Shown piece after piece: positions 46,771-55,560 of a stretch of DNA of 64,000 nucleotides; within the stretch, counting starts at the first letter, position 1, and every line of letters starts with the position of its first letter. The stretch lies in assembly GCF_000308755.1 (NCBI RefSeq), contig NZ_BAGF01000045.1:62001-126000 (forward strand), read 5' to 3'. The notes under the pieces were generated by a model. That model searched no databases. It was not told the DNA's origin and saw only the letters and a program-made list of their open reading frames with translations. Source of the stretch: Nocardia pneumoniae NBRC 100136. GTDB lineage: Bacteria > Actinomycetota > Actinomycetes > Mycobacteriales > Mycobacteriaceae. The position numbers were made by a program, and so were the translations under genes.

Positions 46771-48489
46771 ATGGTCCGATTCAAGGCCGCTGGAGTGGAG
46801 CCCGGTCAGCGTCAGCTCAACGGACCGCAGACCACCGGGCGTCAGTACCGCAACCTGTCCCCGGCGCTCCACGGGACGACACGCCAGGACAATGTGCCCG
46901 TCCCGGTCCGCGACGGCACCCAACTCCTGGCCGACATCCACCGGCCCGACGCGGAGGGCAGGTTCCCCGCCCTCATCGCGGCGGCCCCCTACCCCCGCCA
47001 GCTCCAGGATCTGGGCGCCCCCGCGGCCATCATCGAGGCCGGTGCCAGCGACTTCTGGGTGCCGCGCGGCTACGCCCATGTCATCGCCAACCTCCGGGGC
47101 ACGGTCGGCTCCGGCGGCACCTACACCTTCTTCGACGAGCAGGAGCGCAAGGACCTGTTCGACTTGGTCGAGTGGGCCGCCGGGCAGCCCTGGTGCGACG
47201 GAAGGGTAGGCATGATCGGCATCAGCTACTACGCCATGAGCCAGTTGGAGGCAGCCACCCAGCGCCCGCCGCACCTCGAGGCACTGTTCCCCTTCAACGT
47301 CACTGTCCAGGTCCGGGAAGCCGCCTACCACAACGGCCTGTTGAGCGAGGCCTTCATCACCCCCTGGATCCATGCGCTGGGCGTCCTGTCCGCCCACGGC
47401 GACCGCCTCTACCGCAATGGCCTGTCCCGTCTCCTGCGCCGGTTCCTCGCTATCCCCGCCGTCCACCGGCGGTTCAGCCGGACCGACGCTGTCCAGGTAC
47501 ACCGCCGCCTGGAGCAGGTCAGCCGCTTCCGCCACGACGCCCAGCCATGGAATGCCCTGCTCGAGGCGGTGGCGACCGAGCACCCCACCCGCGATGCGTG
47601 GTGGGACGAGCGTGACCTGACCGGACTGCTCGCCGATGTCGACATACCCGTCTACCTCGGCGGCGAGTGGTCCAACGTCCCCCTGCACCTGACCGGGCTC
47701 TTCGAAGCCTGGGACGCCCTCGCCCACAACCAGCAGGTGCGCATGGCCATGCTCGGGGACCACAGCCTGCCCTGGCCATGGGAAAGCATGCACGTCGAGG
47801 CCCTCGCCTGGTTCGACCACTGGCTCAAGGGCCGGGACACCGGCATTCTCGAAGGCCCTGCCATCCGATACTGGTTGCCCGGGGCCGAACAGTGGCACAC
47901 CGCCGACTCCTGGCCTCCGCCGGCCACCCACACCGCCTTGGCTCTCAGCGCCGATGGCTCCCTGACGACCGACGAGCGGCCGGGCGAACGCAGTTACGCC
48001 ACCGACAGCGCGAAACCCCTGCCAGGGCAGCTGAGTTGGACCAGCGCCCCCCTTCCCGACGACATCGACATGGTCGGCCACCCCGAACTACGGCTCACCG
48101 CCACCAGCAGCACGACCGACACGGCATGGATCGTGCTCCTGCAAGACGTCGGCCCGGACGGCACGACCGCCGACATCACCCAGGGCTGGCTGCGCGCCAG
48201 CGTGCGGCAGGTCGACGAGGACGCGAGTGAGACGGGTCGGCCCGTCCTCCCAGCGCGGGCGCAGATCCCCATCCCTCCGGGCGAGCCGGTCGACTACCGC
48301 ATCCCGCTGGTCGCCAACGCCCGCCGTTTCCAGCGCGGGCACCGCATCCGGCTGATCCTCACCAGCGACGACAATCGCAAGGAGTTCCAGCCCATGCTGC
48401 GGTTCAGTCACGCCCCCGTCGGCGTGGTGTGCGTCAACACGGTGCACTCCAGCTCACGCCTGCTCCTTCCGATCCTGGACGGCGAATGA
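46771..48489 (+). CDS. CocE/NonD-family alpha/beta hydrolase
   Basis: The ATG 46771 gives 572 residues; an in-frame extension upstream crosses the promoter. The N-terminal alpha/beta-hydrolase has the nucleophile in GMIGISYYAMSQ and the His loop in LGDHSLPWPWESMH. The position that usually reads GWYD is YLGGEWSN, so the catalytic Asp is not obvious. The C-terminal jelly-roll (about 390-572) is typical of X-Pro dipeptidyl-peptidase/cocaine esterase relatives. It is probably an esterase or amidase under TetR control. Substrate unknown. Confidence 0.85.
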   Translation: MVRFKAAGVEPGQRQLNGPQTTGRQYRNLSPALHGTTRQDNVPVPVRDGTQLLADIHRPDAEGRFPALIAAAPYPRQLQDLGAPAAIIEAGASDFWVPRGYAHVIANLRGTVGSGGTYTFFDEQERKDLFDLVEWAAGQPWCDGRVGMIGISYYAMSQLEAATQRPPHLEALFPFNVTVQVREAAYHNGLLSEAFITPWIHALGVLSAHGDRLYRNGLSRLLRRFLAIPAVHRRFSRTDAVQVHRRLEQVSRFRHDAQPWNALLEAVATEHPTRDAWWDERDLTGLLADVDIPVYLGGEWSNVPLHLTGLFEAWDALAHNQQVRMAMLGDHSLPWPWESMHVEALAWFDHWLKGRDTGILEGPAIRYWLPGAEQWHTADSWPPPATHTALALSADGSLTTDERPGERSYATDSAKPLPGQLSWTSAPLPDDIDMVGHPELRLTATSSTTDTAWIVLLQDVGPDGTTADITQGWLRASVRQVDEDASETGRPVLPARAQIPIPPGEPVDYRIPLVANARRFQRGHRIRLILTSDDNRKEFQPMLRFSHAPVGVVCVNTVHSSSRLLLPILDGE

Positions 48490-48630
48490 ACGGGATGCGC
48501 TGCGGCCGCGACGATCCGGCGGCCCGCTCGTCTCGATCACCCTCCGGGTGAGCCGCGGCGTGGCGCACCAAACCCCTGTTCACCGCGGCGCCCCCTAGGC
48601 AAGACCGTCCCGATCTCATGGAGTTCGCTG

Positions 48631-49086
48631 ATGACCACTACATCCACCCGCAAGGCGAGCCCGAGCCTCCTCCGCCACACATCCGCGATCGGCGGCGCCG
48701 TCCTGGTCACAGCCCTGCTGTGGGCCGCAGCCCACAGCCTCGGCGTCGAACTTCGCGTCGATGCCCGCAACGGACGGCCGCCCCAGACCGTCGGCCTGCC
48801 CCTCGTCGTCGGCAGCACGCTCGTCGTCTGCCTGCTCGCCTCGGCGACGCGGAAGTGGCTGGACCGGTTGACCGACCGGGCCCCGACGGTCTGGACCCGA
48901 CTGACCGTCACCGTCTTGCTGGTATCGCTCGCGCCCCTGACCTACGTCCAGGCATCCGGCAGCGCCAAAGCCACGCTCGCCCTGATGCACCTGGCAGTCG
49001 CCGCCGTACTCGTTCCGCTCCTGGCTCGCGGAAGCGGCGACCGCCCCGGAACGCAGCAGCACGCCAGCAACCAATCGATCCGCTGA
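48631..49086 (+). CDS. DUF6069-like four-helix membrane protein
   Basis: This 151-residue protein has hydrophobic segments at about 20-38, 52-70, 88-105 and 112-130, in the pattern AVLVTALLWAAAHSLGVEL, GLPLVVGSTLVVCLLAS, LTVTVLLVSLAPLTYV and ALMHLAVAAVLVPLLAR. This matches small actinobacterial DUF6069 membrane proteins. It follows the hydrolase by 140 bases on the same strand and may share its regulation. Function unknown. Confidence 0.75.
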   Translation: MTTTSTRKASPSLLRHTSAIGGAVLVTALLWAAAHSLGVELRVDARNGRPPQTVGLPLVVGSTLVVCLLASATRKWLDRLTDRAPTVWTRLTVTVLLVSLAPLTYVQASGSAKATLALMHLAVAAVLVPLLARGSGDRPGTQQHASNQSIR

Positions 49087-49186
49087 GAGCGCGGAGCGTG
49101 ATCCGTCCGCGGCCCGGAACGTCGAAGGATCCGCTGCTGAAGGCGCGTGAGTTTCTCGATCATGGCAGTACAGAGAGGTCGGCAAA

Positions 49187-49369
49187 GTGATGCAATGCCA
49201 TGTCACAGTCCGATTCCCGGGTTGGCCGCCGATGCATTACAAGGCCGACTCCGTGGCAGCGCATACTTTTGCGAAGGCAGCATATGAAATGGGACTTGCA
49301 ACAATTCAAATCGATCAGGATATGCGCGAAGCATTGCGGCCCATGCCTTGTCAGCGGCTCTGGCAATGA
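49187..49369 (+). CDS. Small hypothetical protein (60 residues)
   Basis: It starts at GTG 49187 or ATG 49190 with GAGAGG upstream. The protein (QCHVTVRFPGWPPMHYKADS, then VAAHTFAKAAYEMGLATIQI) has a strand-helix-strand look and is compositionally normal, while the DNA here is less GC-rich than its surroundings, which hints at acquisition. No family recognised. Confidence 0.45.
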   Translation: MMQCHVTVRFPGWPPMHYKADSVAAHTFAKAAYEMGLATIQIDQDMREALRPMPCQRLWQ

Positions 49370-49552
49370 ACAAACATGCCTGATGCCGCGTGCCGCAGCA
49401 GCTGATGAGCTCGGTCGGAGCCGAATCCCGTGTCGTGCCAGGCTGTTCGAGATCCAGCCGAACTCGACTCGGACTCGAACACACCCCACCGCTCATCGCC
49501 GACCGTACCGTGGATGGGCGGTGGCTCATGGATGCCGAACGCGAGTTGGCCA

Positions 49553-50236
49553 CTACCGGGGCATGGGCATGTTCGGGTCAGACCAGTAGGCGGGGTCGCG
49601 GCCGTAGTTCGGTGTCCGGTACGCCAGGTCCCATGGCGCGCCGGGGACGATGAGTTCGCGCCAGGGAGCGACTTCGACGTAAAGAACACGCATCGCATTG
49701 AGCGCCGCGAAATGCAGGGCGGGCCCATCGGTGCTGACCGCGTCCTCGGCGACGGCAACCTCGAAATTGCGTTCCAGACCTGCCCGAACGGTCGCCTCGA
49801 CACACACATTGGTCTGCAACCCGGCGACGATCAGCCGACGGACGCCCATACTGCGCAGGATCGGGTCGAGTTCGGTGTAGGCGAAGAAGCTGTGGCGGGT
49901 TTTGTCGAGTACCAGGTCATTCGGCTGCGGTGCCACGGCATCGATGATCTGTGATCGCCAGAGCCGATCCTCGGCCGTCAGCCTCGGCAACAGCGGGGCG
50001 CGCAAGCGTCGATGCCGGGCGGAGCGAGGATTCAGCGCCAACGACCCCGCCGGGCTGGGAAGTTGACGGGAATACACCACCGGGACGCTCATCGAGCGGG
50101 CAGAGTCGGCCAGCTCACGGCACGCGGTCACCACCTGGTCCAACTGCCAGATCGGCGGCCAACCCAGCGCATCGCGGACGTCTTGGACGAGATAGCTATT
50201 CTGCAGGTCGATCAGCAACAACGCAGTGTCGGACAA
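49553..50236 (-). CDS. Isochorismatase-like cysteine hydrolase
   Basis: The protein has 227 residues from TTG 50236, with GGGGGAG close upstream; the longer frame is run-on. The isochorismatase fold is recognisable from ALLLIDLQNSYL (catalytic Asp), DKTRHSFFAYTELD (Lys) and GLQTNVCVEATVRAGLE (nucleophile Cys). Relatives include nicotinamidases and ring hydrolases such as N-carbamoyl hydrolases. The C-terminus ends in a proline/tyrosine-rich tail (NYGRDPAYWSDPNMPMPR). No siderophore genes adjoin it. Confidence 0.82.
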   Translation of the reverse strand: MSDTALLLIDLQNSYLVQDVRDALGWPPIWQLDQVVTACRELADSARSMSVPVVYSRQLPSPAGSLALNPRSARHRRLRAPLLPRLTAEDRLWRSQIIDAVAPQPNDLVLDKTRHSFFAYTELDPILRSMGVRRLIVAGLQTNVCVEATVRAGLERNFEVAVAEDAVSTDGPALHFAALNAMRVLYVEVAPWRELIVPGAPWDLAYRTPNYGRDPAYWSDPNMPMPR

Positions 50237-50344
50237 CGGCTCCCCCAACTGACGAACACAACTGATCCTCGGACAAGACAGCGTAGGGCCTGCCCGCATC
50301 ACTGCGCGGCGGTTCGCCTGAGCTCGGGTTGTATGAGCCGGTGA

Positions 50345-50911
50345 ACACACTCCCTGGTCCGCCGCCACGTCGCCGCCATGCTGGACTGGCGCACCGAGGA
50401 TTGGGGGCTGCCGATCAACCAGACCGACATGGCCGCCACACTCGTGGGCGCGCTGCTCGCGCCGTTCATCGGCGGCCTCGTACTGGGAATGATCCCCTCC
50501 CGCAGCGAAACCATGGCCGCCGCGCACTTGACCCGGTACGTCGGCTGGCTCATCGGTGTCGAGGAACAGTGGCTTCCCACCGGTTTCCGGGATGGTGTCG
50601 CGATCCTGCACCACTGCCTCGGTGCCATCACCAACCCCAATGACACCAGCCGCCGGCTCGCGCTGCCGATGGCTGATGACCCGCTGAACTGGCACTATCC
50701 GAACCTGCCCGGTCTGCGCGGTCGGATCGCCCGCGCTCAGCACTTGTCGGTGAGCAGTTCGTTCCTCGGACCCAAGGCCATGAAGATCCTCGGGCTGCCC
50801 GCCTACATGCCCCCGTGGTATCCCGCGCTGCGTATCCCGGTGAACCTGGTGCGCAGCGCGCTGGTGCGCTGGTGCGGGGCATCCCCGGCGGAATGGAGCG
50901 CGCGGCGGTGC
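50345..50911 (+). pseudogene. MpaB-like oxygenase (DUF2236) remnant
   Basis: In frame after a stop at 50342, the sequence reads HVAAMLDWRTEDWGLPINQT, then HLTRYVGWLIGVEEQWLPTG, DDPLNWHYPNLPG and PWYPALRIPVNLVRSALVRW. This is the middle of the DUF2236/rubber-oxygenase-like family. The N-terminal third, including heme-ligand regions, is missing, and after EWSARR the frame turns into arginine/cysteine-rich run-on. It is a truncated, probably non-functional copy. Confidence 0.65.
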
Positions 50912-50924
50912 AGGGCCGGCGTGA

Positions 50925-51296
50925 GCGGGCTTCCCTCGCCGCCGTGCGGTCATCCGGGTCGGCCGGCGGCCGGTGGGTGTGGCCACTCATCCGGAGCGAC
51001 CACTGGCATATGTCGCCAACTCCAAGTCCGATACTCTGTCGGTAATTCGTGGGGAAGAACAAATCGCGGCGGTCGATGTGGGTTCACGGCCGTTCGGCGT
51101 GACCGCCGATCCCCTGAACCGGATCTGGGTCACACACGACGCCGGTGCCGTGTCGATAGTCAATGCATTGAGCAACACCGTAACGGCGACGGTGGAGGCC
51201 GGCTCGCGCCCAACCGGGGTCGCCGTCGACCTCCACAGCGGCCATGCCTATGTCGCCAATAGCGGTGAGGACACCGTGACCGTCATCGAACCATGA
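50925..51296 (+). pseudogene. YVTN-type beta-propeller fragment
   Basis: Three partial blades repeat the YVTN pattern: RPLAYVANSKSDTLSVI, NRIWVTHDAGAVSIVN and GHAYVANSGEDTVTVIEP, with linkers VGSRPFGVT and AGSRPTGVAVD. Whole propellers need six or seven blades. The frame opens at a stop at 50922-50924 and the likely GTG is at 50973, giving 107 residues. It directly follows the oxygenase remnant and is probably another truncated gene, although a short real protein cannot be excluded. Confidence 0.6.
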
Positions 51297-51825
51297 AATA
51301 GCCGCACGCATTCCCGAACTCGACCACTCGCATACGATCGTTCACCAAAGCCGTTCAGCGACAACCGCAGCACGCATTACCCCGCATTCCGACTCGAACC
51401 GCCCAACCACGGTCGTGCCGGCGCGAGCGTCGGCTGGCCTGACGGGGTATTTCTCGAACCCGCGGCCTGGAGAATCGGTAATTCGAGTAGTCCGTTACTC
51501 ACGTCGAGCCGACCTCCGGGCAATATTCTTCCCCTCTACCGGGCGATCCGCCGGAAGGGGCACTGATGGCGAGCGTTGACACCGTTCTGCCGATACCGGC
51601 AATTTCCCGCCGCCACCTGCTCCGGACTCACCACGACCGTTCACATTCCGATTGCTGCGTCCCGAGGGCTGGCTCACCTCGGCGAGTCGGCGGGCGTAGT
51701 GCGGAGCGCTTGGTGCGCGCACTGCCTCACCCCAGTTCGGGCAATCAGAGATGTCGCCGTACCAGCCGATTCTCGCCCCATACCCGGGCTCACTGCCGAC
51801 CAACGCCTCGAAGGGATAACGAATT
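51297..51825. other. Leader region of the uncharacterised large-protein locus
   Basis: No recognised gene is present. It contains the inverted-repeat element at 51481-51504. It also has a good ribosome-binding site (GGAAGGGG, 51553-51560) before an ATG at 51566 whose frame (ASVDTVLPIPAISRRHLLRT) becomes low-complexity. A short plus-strand frame from ATG 51751 ends in PYQPILAPYPGSLPTNASKG. One of these may be a remnant or small peptide. Confidence 0.4.
51481..51504. repeat. Inverted-repeat element, copy 1
   Basis: The core is GAGTAG-TCCG-TTACTC, with ATTC before and ACGT after. It matches copy 2 (52716-52739) at 20 of 24 positions. It lies 322 bases before the peptidoglycan-binding gene. Confidence 0.6.
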
Positions 51826-52662
51826 ATGGGACTCAAAAGCATGCTGCTCACCTCGCCGAGCCCCGACCAACAGCTGGAGAACTGCTTGGTTTCCGATCCG
51901 GCACATATCGGAGAGGGAATCAATGCCGTCGGCGAGCACGTGCGGCGGATTCAGATCGCGCTCAACGAGGTCGACGATGCCGGTCTGGAAGTCGACGGTA
52001 TCTATGGGGAGGACACCGGTGACGCGGTCGAGGACTACAAGAACGTGCGCCACATTCTGGCCCCCGGGCAGACCCAGGCCGACCGCATCGTCGGCAAGCG
52101 AACGATCAAGACCCTCGACGAGGAGGTGTTCGAATTCGAGAATACGACGCCTCCGGAATCCGGCTTGGTCTCGCCGACCGCGGCGGGCCTGCCGCACGAT
52201 CACCAATCGTGCCCGACCCCGCCGCGGGTGCGGCACGCAGGACCGGACGGGCGCGCCGAGCATCGTGGTACGCCGATCAATCCCATCGGCACCGCGATGA
52301 AGATCAACATCTATGGCGAAGGCGAAACGGACTATGTGGGCTTCGCCGACTTCGCCACCGAGCCTCAGTTCGCTCTCGGCCGGCCGATGACCTCAACCTT
52401 GGTCGATGGATGCGCCAGCGACATCTGTGTACGCCATTCACCGCTCAGCGCGGTGACCCTGAGCGAGATCCGGCGTCTGGCTCAGTCGGCGCTGGTCGGT
52501 GGATGCCGGTTCACATACGCATCGAACCGAGAACTGTTCCTGACCCCCCGCGCGGACATCCTCGGTCTCGGCACGGTCATCCAGCAGCACCGCATCGCCG
52601 ATCCGGACCATCCGAACAACCCCGCGAAGGACATGGAGGTGTGGGTCGTCGACATGTTCTGA
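51826..52662 (+). CDS. Peptidoglycan-binding-domain protein of the large-protein locus
   Basis: The protein has 278 residues from ATG 51826 (AAGGGAT nine bases upstream). Residues 30-100 look like a PG_binding_1 three-helix domain: HVRRIQIALNEVDDAGLEVD, DGIYGEDTGDAVEDYKN, and a DRIVGKRTIKTLDEEV end. A Pro/His-rich linker (LPHDHQSCPTPPRVRHAG) leads to a C-terminal domain of unknown type (MKINIYGEGETDYVGFADFA to MEVWVVDMF) with a Cys pair in DGCASDICVRH. No signal peptide is evident. It is followed by the DUF6603 gene after 156 bases. Confidence 0.7.
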   Translation: MGLKSMLLTSPSPDQQLENCLVSDPAHIGEGINAVGEHVRRIQIALNEVDDAGLEVDGIYGEDTGDAVEDYKNVRHILAPGQTQADRIVGKRTIKTLDEEVFEFENTTPPESGLVSPTAAGLPHDHQSCPTPPRVRHAGPDGRAEHRGTPINPIGTAMKINIYGEGETDYVGFADFATEPQFALGRPMTSTLVDGCASDICVRHSPLSAVTLSEIRRLAQSALVGGCRFTYASNRELFLTPRADILGLGTVIQQHRIADPDHPNNPAKDMEVWVVDMF

Positions 52663-52715
52663 ATGAGAGCGCGGCATCGGCGAAACGTGTGCGTAGGCCC
52701 GAATGCGACAGGGCG

Positions 52716-52739
52716 ATTCAAGTAGTTCGCTACTCATGT
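52716..52739. repeat. Inverted-repeat element, copy 2
   Basis: The core AGTAG-TTCG-CTACT is a perfect hairpin with a TTCG loop, with ATTC before and CATGT after. It lies 79 bases before the DUF6603-like gene and is closely similar to the element at 51481-51504. Confidence 0.6.
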
Positions 52740-52818
52740 GGCTTCAATCACACGAATCTATCTTCAGGGTAGTTGACCAGCGATGCAGTCCGATCGCCAT
52801 AGCTAGCCAGGAGGTAGC

Positions 52819-55560
52819 GTGGACCCGAAAGAGCTGTTGGCCCGGGTGGCGGGCCTGCTGTGGGGGTTGGCAGACCGGTCGGCGGCTTCGGTGGCGGACA
52901 CGGTGGACGCATTGCCTGAGCTTGCGGGCGAGACCGAACCCGCATTGCGGGGCAAACTGCTCGAGCCGCTGGCGGATCTGCCGCGGCGGGAAAGCCTGCT
53001 GAAATTGGCGCACGATCTGCTGGGGAATCCGACCGATGCGGGAGCGCCAGTTCGCGCGCACGGGTGGCAGCGGGCCCAGGGCGCGCGGCGCGGGATCGCC
53101 TTCGTGTTGGCCAAGAACGGGGCGCGGGCTGTTCTGGCGGTGTCGCCGGGGCCGGTGGTCGATCTCGTCGTCACCCCGAACGCGGCCCTGGACCATACCG
53201 TGCTCGGCCAGGAACTCGATCTGCGCTTGGATGTCCGGACCACCGGTGCGTGGACCGCGTCGTTCGCACCGGGTGCCACCGCGGTGGCACCGAATGGCGA
53301 GGCTCATATCACCGTAGGGAAGAAACAGCTCACGGCGGGTTCGGGCGGGCCCGGTGTGTCGACCGGACGCGTCGAGGCGGTCATGGAGGTGTCGACCACC
53401 GTCGCGGCGCATGTCGACATCACGATCCACGAGTTCCAGGCCAGGTTGCTGCCCGCCGCGCTGGCGGGTTTTCTCGGTCGTAGCACCGGCGCAGCCACGA
53501 CGCCAACTGACTTGACGATCACACTGAGCCGTGACAAAGGTCTGCGTTTCGCCGAGGGCGCCGCTCGCGTCGAGAAGAAGGTGAACTTGGAACTGCCCGG
53601 CATCTCGCTGCGGGGCTTCGCCGTCGAACTGGGCATGCGGGGAGATCGATTCGAGCTGACACCGACGGTTTCGCTGCTGGCCAAGCCGCCCGCCCTGCCG
53701 CTCAGCGCGGATCTGGACGGACTCGGCGTCGGCGTCCCGATGCTGCTGCCGGACCGGTTCGGTGCGGGTACCGACGTGCTGCCCACCTTGCCGAGCGGTA
53801 TGGGGATCGCACTCCTGCTGGGCCCGGTGTCCGGCGGCGGCTTCTTCCAGCAGCGACCGGGCGACGCGTACGCGGGCGGCATCGATGTGAATCTCGGTGT
53901 GGTACAGGTGAAGGCATTCGGGCTACTGCAGTTGCCCTCGGGCGGCAAGCCGCTTTCCTTGCTCGTCTTGATGGGCGCCGAATTTCCCTATCCCGGAATT
54001 CAGTTGGGCTTCGGATTCGCGATCGACGCGGTGGGCGGCCTCGTCGGCATCCACCGCCGCGCGGACACCGACAGGCTGCGCGAACTCGTCAGCGGCGGCA
54101 ACGTGGACCGGGTCTTGTTCCCGGGCAACGCGATCGCGCGGTCCGACGAAATCGTCGGCGCGCTGGAGGGTGTCTTCCCAGTTGCCCGCGGTCGTTTCCT
54201 GGTCGGCCCGATGCTGCGGATCACCTGGGGCGGCCGCCTGTTCAGCGTGGCCGTCGCGGTGATCATGGAGTTGCCCGGGCCGGGGCGGACGCTCATCCTC
54301 GGCCGGGCGTTGATCGCGCTGCCGGATCCGGCGGTGCCATTGATCCGTCTGCAGGGCAGCGTGTTGGGGCGGATCGCTCCCGGAGTACCGGTGGTCGAAT
54401 TCACGGTGTCACTGGCCGGATCGTGGATCGTCGGTATGCCGGTGACCGGTGAGGTCTACGCCCTGTTCCGTGGCGGCGACCAGTCGGCATTCGTGCTGTC
54501 GGCGGGAGGTTTTCACCCCAAGTACACCCGGCCACCCGGTGTGCCGCCGCTGCAACGCCTTTCGATGGATATCGGCGGCGGTGTACTCGGTCTGCGGGCC
54601 GAATCCTATCTCGCGCTGACCTCGAACTCGGTGCAGTTCGGCGCCGAGTTGCACCTGGATGCGACGGTCGCCGAATGCGGACTGGAGGGCTGGCTCGGGG
54701 TGGACGCACTGTTCGTCTGGGAGCCGGTGCTGACCTTCAGCGCGCACGTCTACGCCGGTGTCGCGGTTTTGGCGTTCGGCGAGCGTCTGGCGGGTATCGG
54801 CCTGGACTTCACGTTGGAAGGCCCTGCCCCGTGGCACGCTTTCGGCAGGGGCAGTATCGAGGTGCTGTTCTGGGACGTCTCGCTCGATTTCGATGTCCGC
54901 TGGGGTGATCCGGCGCCGCCTGTGCGATCCACTGAGAACATTCCGGAACTCTTGCGCACGGCGGTCGCCCGGCGTGACGCCTGGACGGTGGTACGACCCG
55001 CGAGCGAACGAGCGGGCATCCGATTCACCGACAGGGCAAAGCAGGAATTGGCGCAAGGCGTCGTGGCCCACGCCGATTCGGCCCTGCGGATCACCCAATC
55101 GGTGGTGCCGCTCGATAAACCGTTCAACCGATTCCACCGATTGACCGTGCCGGATCAAACCTGGCGGATCGCCGCGGTCCGTTTCGGAACCACCGACGCC
55201 CCCAAGCGAAAGCCGGTGCCCGAACGGTTCGTGCCCGGCGAGTACTTCGCGATGACGAACGACGAACAGCTGACCCGGCCCGCGTTCGAGGAGCTCATCG
55301 GTGGCTTCGAACTCTCCGATACCGAACCCGAACCCGGTGGCGCACACCTGGTGGACGACCGTTACGAGACCGGCTACGAAGTCGAGGCCGGCTGGTTCCC
55401 GAGCCCACTCGGGAATATCCGAATCCCTCTGCGGCTCCTCGCGTCCTTCCCCGCCGAACTCTTCGCCCGACCGATTCGCCCAGCCGAACGGGTGGATCGC
55501 TGGCGATTGGCGCAACGTGCCATGGGCAACCGGGCACCGAAGGTGGTGATGAAGCGATGA
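52819..55560 (+). CDS. DUF6603-like large hypothetical protein
   Basis: This 913-residue protein starts at GTG 52819 behind a strong AGGAGG. The first 90 residues are helical. Residues about 230-720 are a long run of glycine-rich amphipathic beta-strands (GIDVNLGVVQVKAFGLLQLP, GIQLGFGFAIDAVGGLVGIH, IGGGVLGLRAESYLALTSNS), the pattern of DUF6603 proteins. The last 170 residues contain a charged domain with PERFVPGEYFAMTNDEQLTR. There is no signal peptide. Function unknown. Its stop overlaps the next gene as ATGA. Confidence 0.75.
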   Translation: MDPKELLARVAGLLWGLADRSAASVADTVDALPELAGETEPALRGKLLEPLADLPRRESLLKLAHDLLGNPTDAGAPVRAHGWQRAQGARRGIAFVLAKNGARAVLAVSPGPVVDLVVTPNAALDHTVLGQELDLRLDVRTTGAWTASFAPGATAVAPNGEAHITVGKKQLTAGSGGPGVSTGRVEAVMEVSTTVAAHVDITIHEFQARLLPAALAGFLGRSTGAATTPTDLTITLSRDKGLRFAEGAARVEKKVNLELPGISLRGFAVELGMRGDRFELTPTVSLLAKPPALPLSADLDGLGVGVPMLLPDRFGAGTDVLPTLPSGMGIALLLGPVSGGGFFQQRPGDAYAGGIDVNLGVVQVKAFGLLQLPSGGKPLSLLVLMGAEFPYPGIQLGFGFAIDAVGGLVGIHRRADTDRLRELVSGGNVDRVLFPGNAIARSDEIVGALEGVFPVARGRFLVGPMLRITWGGRLFSVAVAVIMELPGPGRTLILGRALIALPDPAVPLIRLQGSVLGRIAPGVPVVEFTVSLAGSWIVGMPVTGEVYALFRGGDQSAFVLSAGGFHPKYTRPPGVPPLQRLSMDIGGGVLGLRAESYLALTSNSVQFGAELHLDATVAECGLEGWLGVDALFVWEPVLTFSAHVYAGVAVLAFGERLAGIGLDFTLEGPAPWHAFGRGSIEVLFWDVSLDFDVRWGDPAPPVRSTENIPELLRTAVARRDAWTVVRPASERAGIRFTDRAKQELAQGVVAHADSALRITQSVVPLDKPFNRFHRLTVPDQTWRIAAVRFGTTDAPKRKPVPERFVPGEYFAMTNDEQLTRPAFEELIGGFELSDTEPEPGGAHLVDDRYETGYEVEAGWFPSPLGNIRIPLRLLASFPAELFARPIRPAERVDRWRLAQRAMGNRAPKVVMKR

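Noticed and set aside
51495-51923. Minus-strand 142-codon frame before the large-protein locus
   Set aside because: It overlaps the start of the peptidoglycan-binding gene, has no start signal and resembles no family.
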